A DNA stretch of 64,000 nt. It comes from Nautilus pompilius (lineage: Eukaryota; Mollusca; Cephalopoda; Nautilida; Nautilidae). The stretch lies in contig JACATO010000923.1 in the NCBI GenBank assembly GCA_018389105.1, positions 248,001 to 312,000 of the forward strand. The letters are read 5' to 3'. A model generated the notes under the pieces. The model was not told the DNA's origin. It saw only the letters and a list, made by a program, of their open reading frames with translations, and searched no databases. Positions 60,471-64,000 of this stretch are shown here, piece after piece. The translations under genes and the position numbers were made by a program. Position 1 is the stretch's first letter. Each line of letters begins with the position of its first letter.

Positions 60471-63400
60471 ACTGTGGAATTTCTTGCAATCTTACAGCAG
60501 CAAAGGCAACTCTGGAAGCTGTTAAAATAATCTGTACTACTGGTCAACAAAATGGAGAAAATTGCCTGTAAAGAGTTAATCGACAGATTGTTGAAACTGC
60601 AGCAACTGGTCTTAAATCTAGTAAAACAATTACAAGTTTGTTTAGGTTGTCTTCATACATTTGTTCAAATTTACATTCCACTTTAATGAATGACCGATTT
60701 GGGAATCGGAAAGTTTCTCTATAAATCTGAAGTCTCCTTTTTACTTCATCAACATAAATAAATATCTGTGTAATCAGTGGATGATTCCAACTACATCCCT
60801 GCATCATTACTATGCAATTTACTTGTAATAAGTGACCTTTTCAGCTGTTTTCACAGCCTTCAAAAAAAGGAAAGATTAAATGTAACTAACTATAGACCCC
60901 ATTATCCTCTATACTCTGAAAACCCCACCTAGTTATCAAAAGCCTAACATTCTTTTTCATTGTACAGCTCTGTTTGATGTCTTTACCAGGAACTAATAGT
61001 CCCATTGTTTTATTTACACTGATATAGGTCAATCTATTTCTAAAGAATACCATTAGGTAAGAGATATTCTGCCTGTCATTGACAAATTCCTGACAACAAT
61101 AAAACAAGGTGAACACAATGGTTACTTCTTTAGAAACAAGAGTAAACTGGTCCTGTTTACTGAGCAGATTAACTAGAAAACAACAATCATGCACTTCACA
61201 ATAACCATAGAATTATTTTCTGAAGTCTGTTAGCATACTTATTTATTTTATAACTAAAATCATTTTTTAAATAATAACTTACCTATTATCATTAATTTCA
61301 ACCAAAATTTCCTAAATTTAAACTTCTGATGCCATAGCTCTCCTGTCAAGATGATCCCAAACAACTTCATGCGCATCACACTTGTGCATAGTGCCACATG
61401 GTATTTCAGTGTTTGTCAGATTCGTGCAAAATGGAGCCATTTGTATAGATTTTGACATAACTAAAAAAAAAAAACAATATGGCGGACTGAATACTGATGT
61501 TAGGATATTTATTTATAACTATTCAATAATTTGTGATTTTATCGAAATTTAATCATAGCAGTAGTAACATGTGCTAAAATTGTGTAGGTGTAAATGCTGC
61601 TTTAAATGACAGAACTGTAGCTGGAGGGAAATAGGAGTGGGAGAAAATTAAATTGTTTGGTTTTTAATGGTATGTGAACTTCAGTTATGTAAAACTAAAC
61701 TTCACAAATATGCAGTGGATTCTGCCTAAGCCAATCTCTGAGCACAGACATTTTGCCCAAACCAAAATAGATGTTTAGTCCTAGCAGAATACACCATTAT
61801 TATTATTATTATTATTTAAATTGAGTAAATCCAACATCTTCAAATTTCCCCACCCAGTTTCGATACCAGATGCTATTTTATACAGAAAATATCTCTTGGT
61901 AAACAAACAATGTCACAGTGAGCTTCTAACACTTGTAATGCATATCTGACTGACAGATGAATCAAAGCAGATAAATAGCTGTGGAATTATGGAATGTTAA
62001 TAATTATGCATCTGGTAACAGGAGCGGCTAGAAAACGAGGGGAGCAACATACAAATTATCCTTTAAATTAATTGTTTATTTTCCTCAAGCAAATGCGCCA
62101 ATGCGATATCCTCACTACAGTAGATAAAGGGTGCTGTGATCCCAGGATGAAAAAAAATTTGACCTCGTTGCCAATGTCATGCAATCACACACACGCGCGC
62201 ATGCACGTGGCAAAACTGCAACTCAGCCTTTGCCTATTTCATAAAATTGGCAACACTGTGCATGGAAGTTGAAATTTCATTTGGTCTATCTATATAACAA
62301 CGAATTAATAATTAGTTAATATCTGACAGTTTATGACACCTTAGCAGATTATTAATATCTCTATCTGGATGGTCACGTGGAGAGATGATCGATCCACAAG
62401 CATATTCAGGATCAGAATACCAACATCCCATTGTCCACTGTCCATAAGTACATCTCTCAGTGTGAAATATATGCTAAGATGAGATCCAGATAAGAAACAG
62501 CATCTGGAATAATCAGACCTATTACTGGAGAGGACTTCTGTGAGCATGTCAGGTAGATATACAGACTATGAAAGATGGTAGTTACCAGTTTAAAGTATCT
62601 GACAAAGTTCCACATGATTCGCTCTCTTTAATGCAAGGTGACAACAGAAGTGGCTCATGAAACATTACTGACTGATCTTTCTGGACTTGAGTGCACACAT
62701 TTTAAAATCCGACAGTGGATGTAAGTTTACAGCCAGGGTATTCAAGAACTAGCCTCTGGTCAGGGTTGGTTTCTGTGAATGGATGACTATGTCATCCTCA
62801 AAGCTGGGGATCAGTGAAACAAGGGAATGGTGACATCAAGCAGAGGAACAAATGCTAGGTAGAGCTATGGCATTTGCTTTGTTCAGTGGTCCATGAACAC
62901 ATCATGCCATTAGACTATGATGGAGCCACAGAAAGCTAAGGACTGGTAACAAACCTTGCTGTGGGCCAATTTCCACATTATCGCTAAAATCTTCATTCAT
63001 CTTGGTACAGGTTTTATGAAAAAGTAGAGAACAAGCTGAAGGAAGTTTCTCCTAACCTGCCTGGTGCCTTTGCTCCTAGTAAAGACCCTATCAGTAACCA
63101 AACTGTTGTCACCACCCAAGACCCAATGTCACTGTCTACTGTTGACTCCAGTGGCCATAATACCCACTTCAGACACTGAAGTCATGTCTCCAGAACACCA
63201 TGCTGCAAAGTGGATGAAAGAGGAAGCCCAACAGGGAATCATTAGCCAAGAAGATGAATGGGTATTAAAAAGTAATCCTTAGAGCTGTAGGAAGAGGTAA
63301 CAATATAGCTGTGTCAGTTTCTCAGTGTAGTCAAAGCAAAGTCTATCCACCAACTGTCAGAGTAGTGCTAGCAGTTGATCAGTCTGGAATGTGATTGGCA

Positions 63401-64000
63401 CTAAGGAGTGGAGTCCTCAAAAAAAAACAACCCAGCAACCTGGAAAGTTTAATGGCCTAAAAGCTGGAAATGTTCTACCCGAGCAAGAAAATTGTACATC
63501 CAGTGAAAAACAGGGTTTAAGATGCAACAGTACATAGTTTCTACATTTGCACTTGTGACTAACTGGTAAACTACATTTGTTGTGTAATGGATAGAGGTAA
63601 TAGTCAATAAATTGTCAGGGTTTACTACTGTGAACTATACCAGGTCTTCTTAGAGAATGCAATTATGGGGTATTACTTTTTACGTTCTGCAGTTATTGAT
63701 AAGGTAATGATATTGTTGATGTATAGTATACAATTTCAAAGAATATCTGTTTTTTTTTTACAGTCATCTCTCTTTTAGTTAATTTTATAACTTTAAATGT
63801 GTTAAAGCTAGCATTAGTTAACTATTCCATCTGATTTTAAATTTAAGATCAGATAAAGATATTTATAAATTCTACATTTCATGAAATGTGAAGATGGTTT
63901 GTCCACTTCATGGAATAAATATTAGTAAAATGTGTATAGCACCTAAAGTTATATGTGAAGGTCAGTAAAAATTGTGTGTAAGGCACCTGCCCATTTCATG
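60471..64000. other. Gene-free right flank, possibly ILK intron 1
   Basis: No host exon recognised; in particular the expected first ILK exon (a MxDIF...REGNA-type start) was not found. A (TTA)n tract lies at about 61795-61816. A short plus-strand piece near 62590-62630 (SDKVPHDSL) recalls the FDKVPHDSLL motif of LINE reverse transcriptases, but flanking domains could not be traced. Confidence 0.35.

Noticed and set aside
62580-62720. SDKVPHDSL piece as a LINE reverse transcriptase
   Set aside because: Only one short motif matches; no YxDD box or neighbouring domains could be traced.

Overview
This is animal nuclear DNA. It is AT-rich, its genes are split by GT-AG introns, and it is crowded with minisatellites and decayed DNA transposons. 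The set of genes (integrin-linked kinase, MMAA, a raftlin-like protein and a class-V aminotransferase-like enzyme) and the divergence of the proteins suggest an invertebrate, most likely a mollusc. That assignment is inference.

Four protein-coding genes could be assembled by joining exons in phase. (1) A class-V aminotransferase-domain gene on the minus strand starts at 8390 and runs off the left edge; six exons are visible. (2) A two-exon raftlin-like gene lies on the plus strand (11870-13641, 394 residues). (3) A complete MMAA gene, encoding a mitochondrial G-protein chaperone of the B12 / methylmalonyl-CoA mutase pathway, lies on the minus strand (16096-21042, six coding exons, 386 residues). 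(4) ILK lies on the minus strand (30234-48773, eleven exons, 420 residues). Only the exon for the first ~30 ILK residues is missing; it probably lies beyond the right edge, across a first intron longer than 15 kb.

Two GC-rich islands sit at likely promoters. The island at about 8.23-9.4 kb lies at the start of the aminotransferase gene and may also serve the raftlin-like gene divergently. The island at 24.83-25.38 kb probably serves MMAA and also carries a CRE, a TATA box and an E-box pointing the other way.

Tandem arrays are the striking feature. Intron 1 of the aminotransferase gene is almost filled by 25 copies of an ~81-bp unit that contains the last 19 nt of exon 1 plus its 5' splice site, so the gene carries about 25 copies of its own splice donor; 23 units also hold the E-box CACGTG. 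The 9.8-kb ILK intron carries 47 tandem copies of a 36-44 bp unit, each with a perfect cAMP-response octamer TGACGTCA. A GA-rich block followed by a CT-rich block, able to fold back, lies beside exon 4 of the aminotransferase gene. Shorter arrays lie at 14.8, 23.9 and 53.6 kb.

Mobile-element relics are two different hAT transposases (19.1-20.2 kb inside MMAA; 21.7-23.3 kb just upstream of its coding part), a mariner with recognisable terminal inverted repeats and TA duplication (50156-51380), a piggyBac relic (55.6-57.0 kb) and a pair of related tRNA-derived SINEs at 59.3 and 60.3 kb. The region right of 48.8 kb has no recognisable host exon. No CRISPR array, operon or other prokaryotic feature is present.
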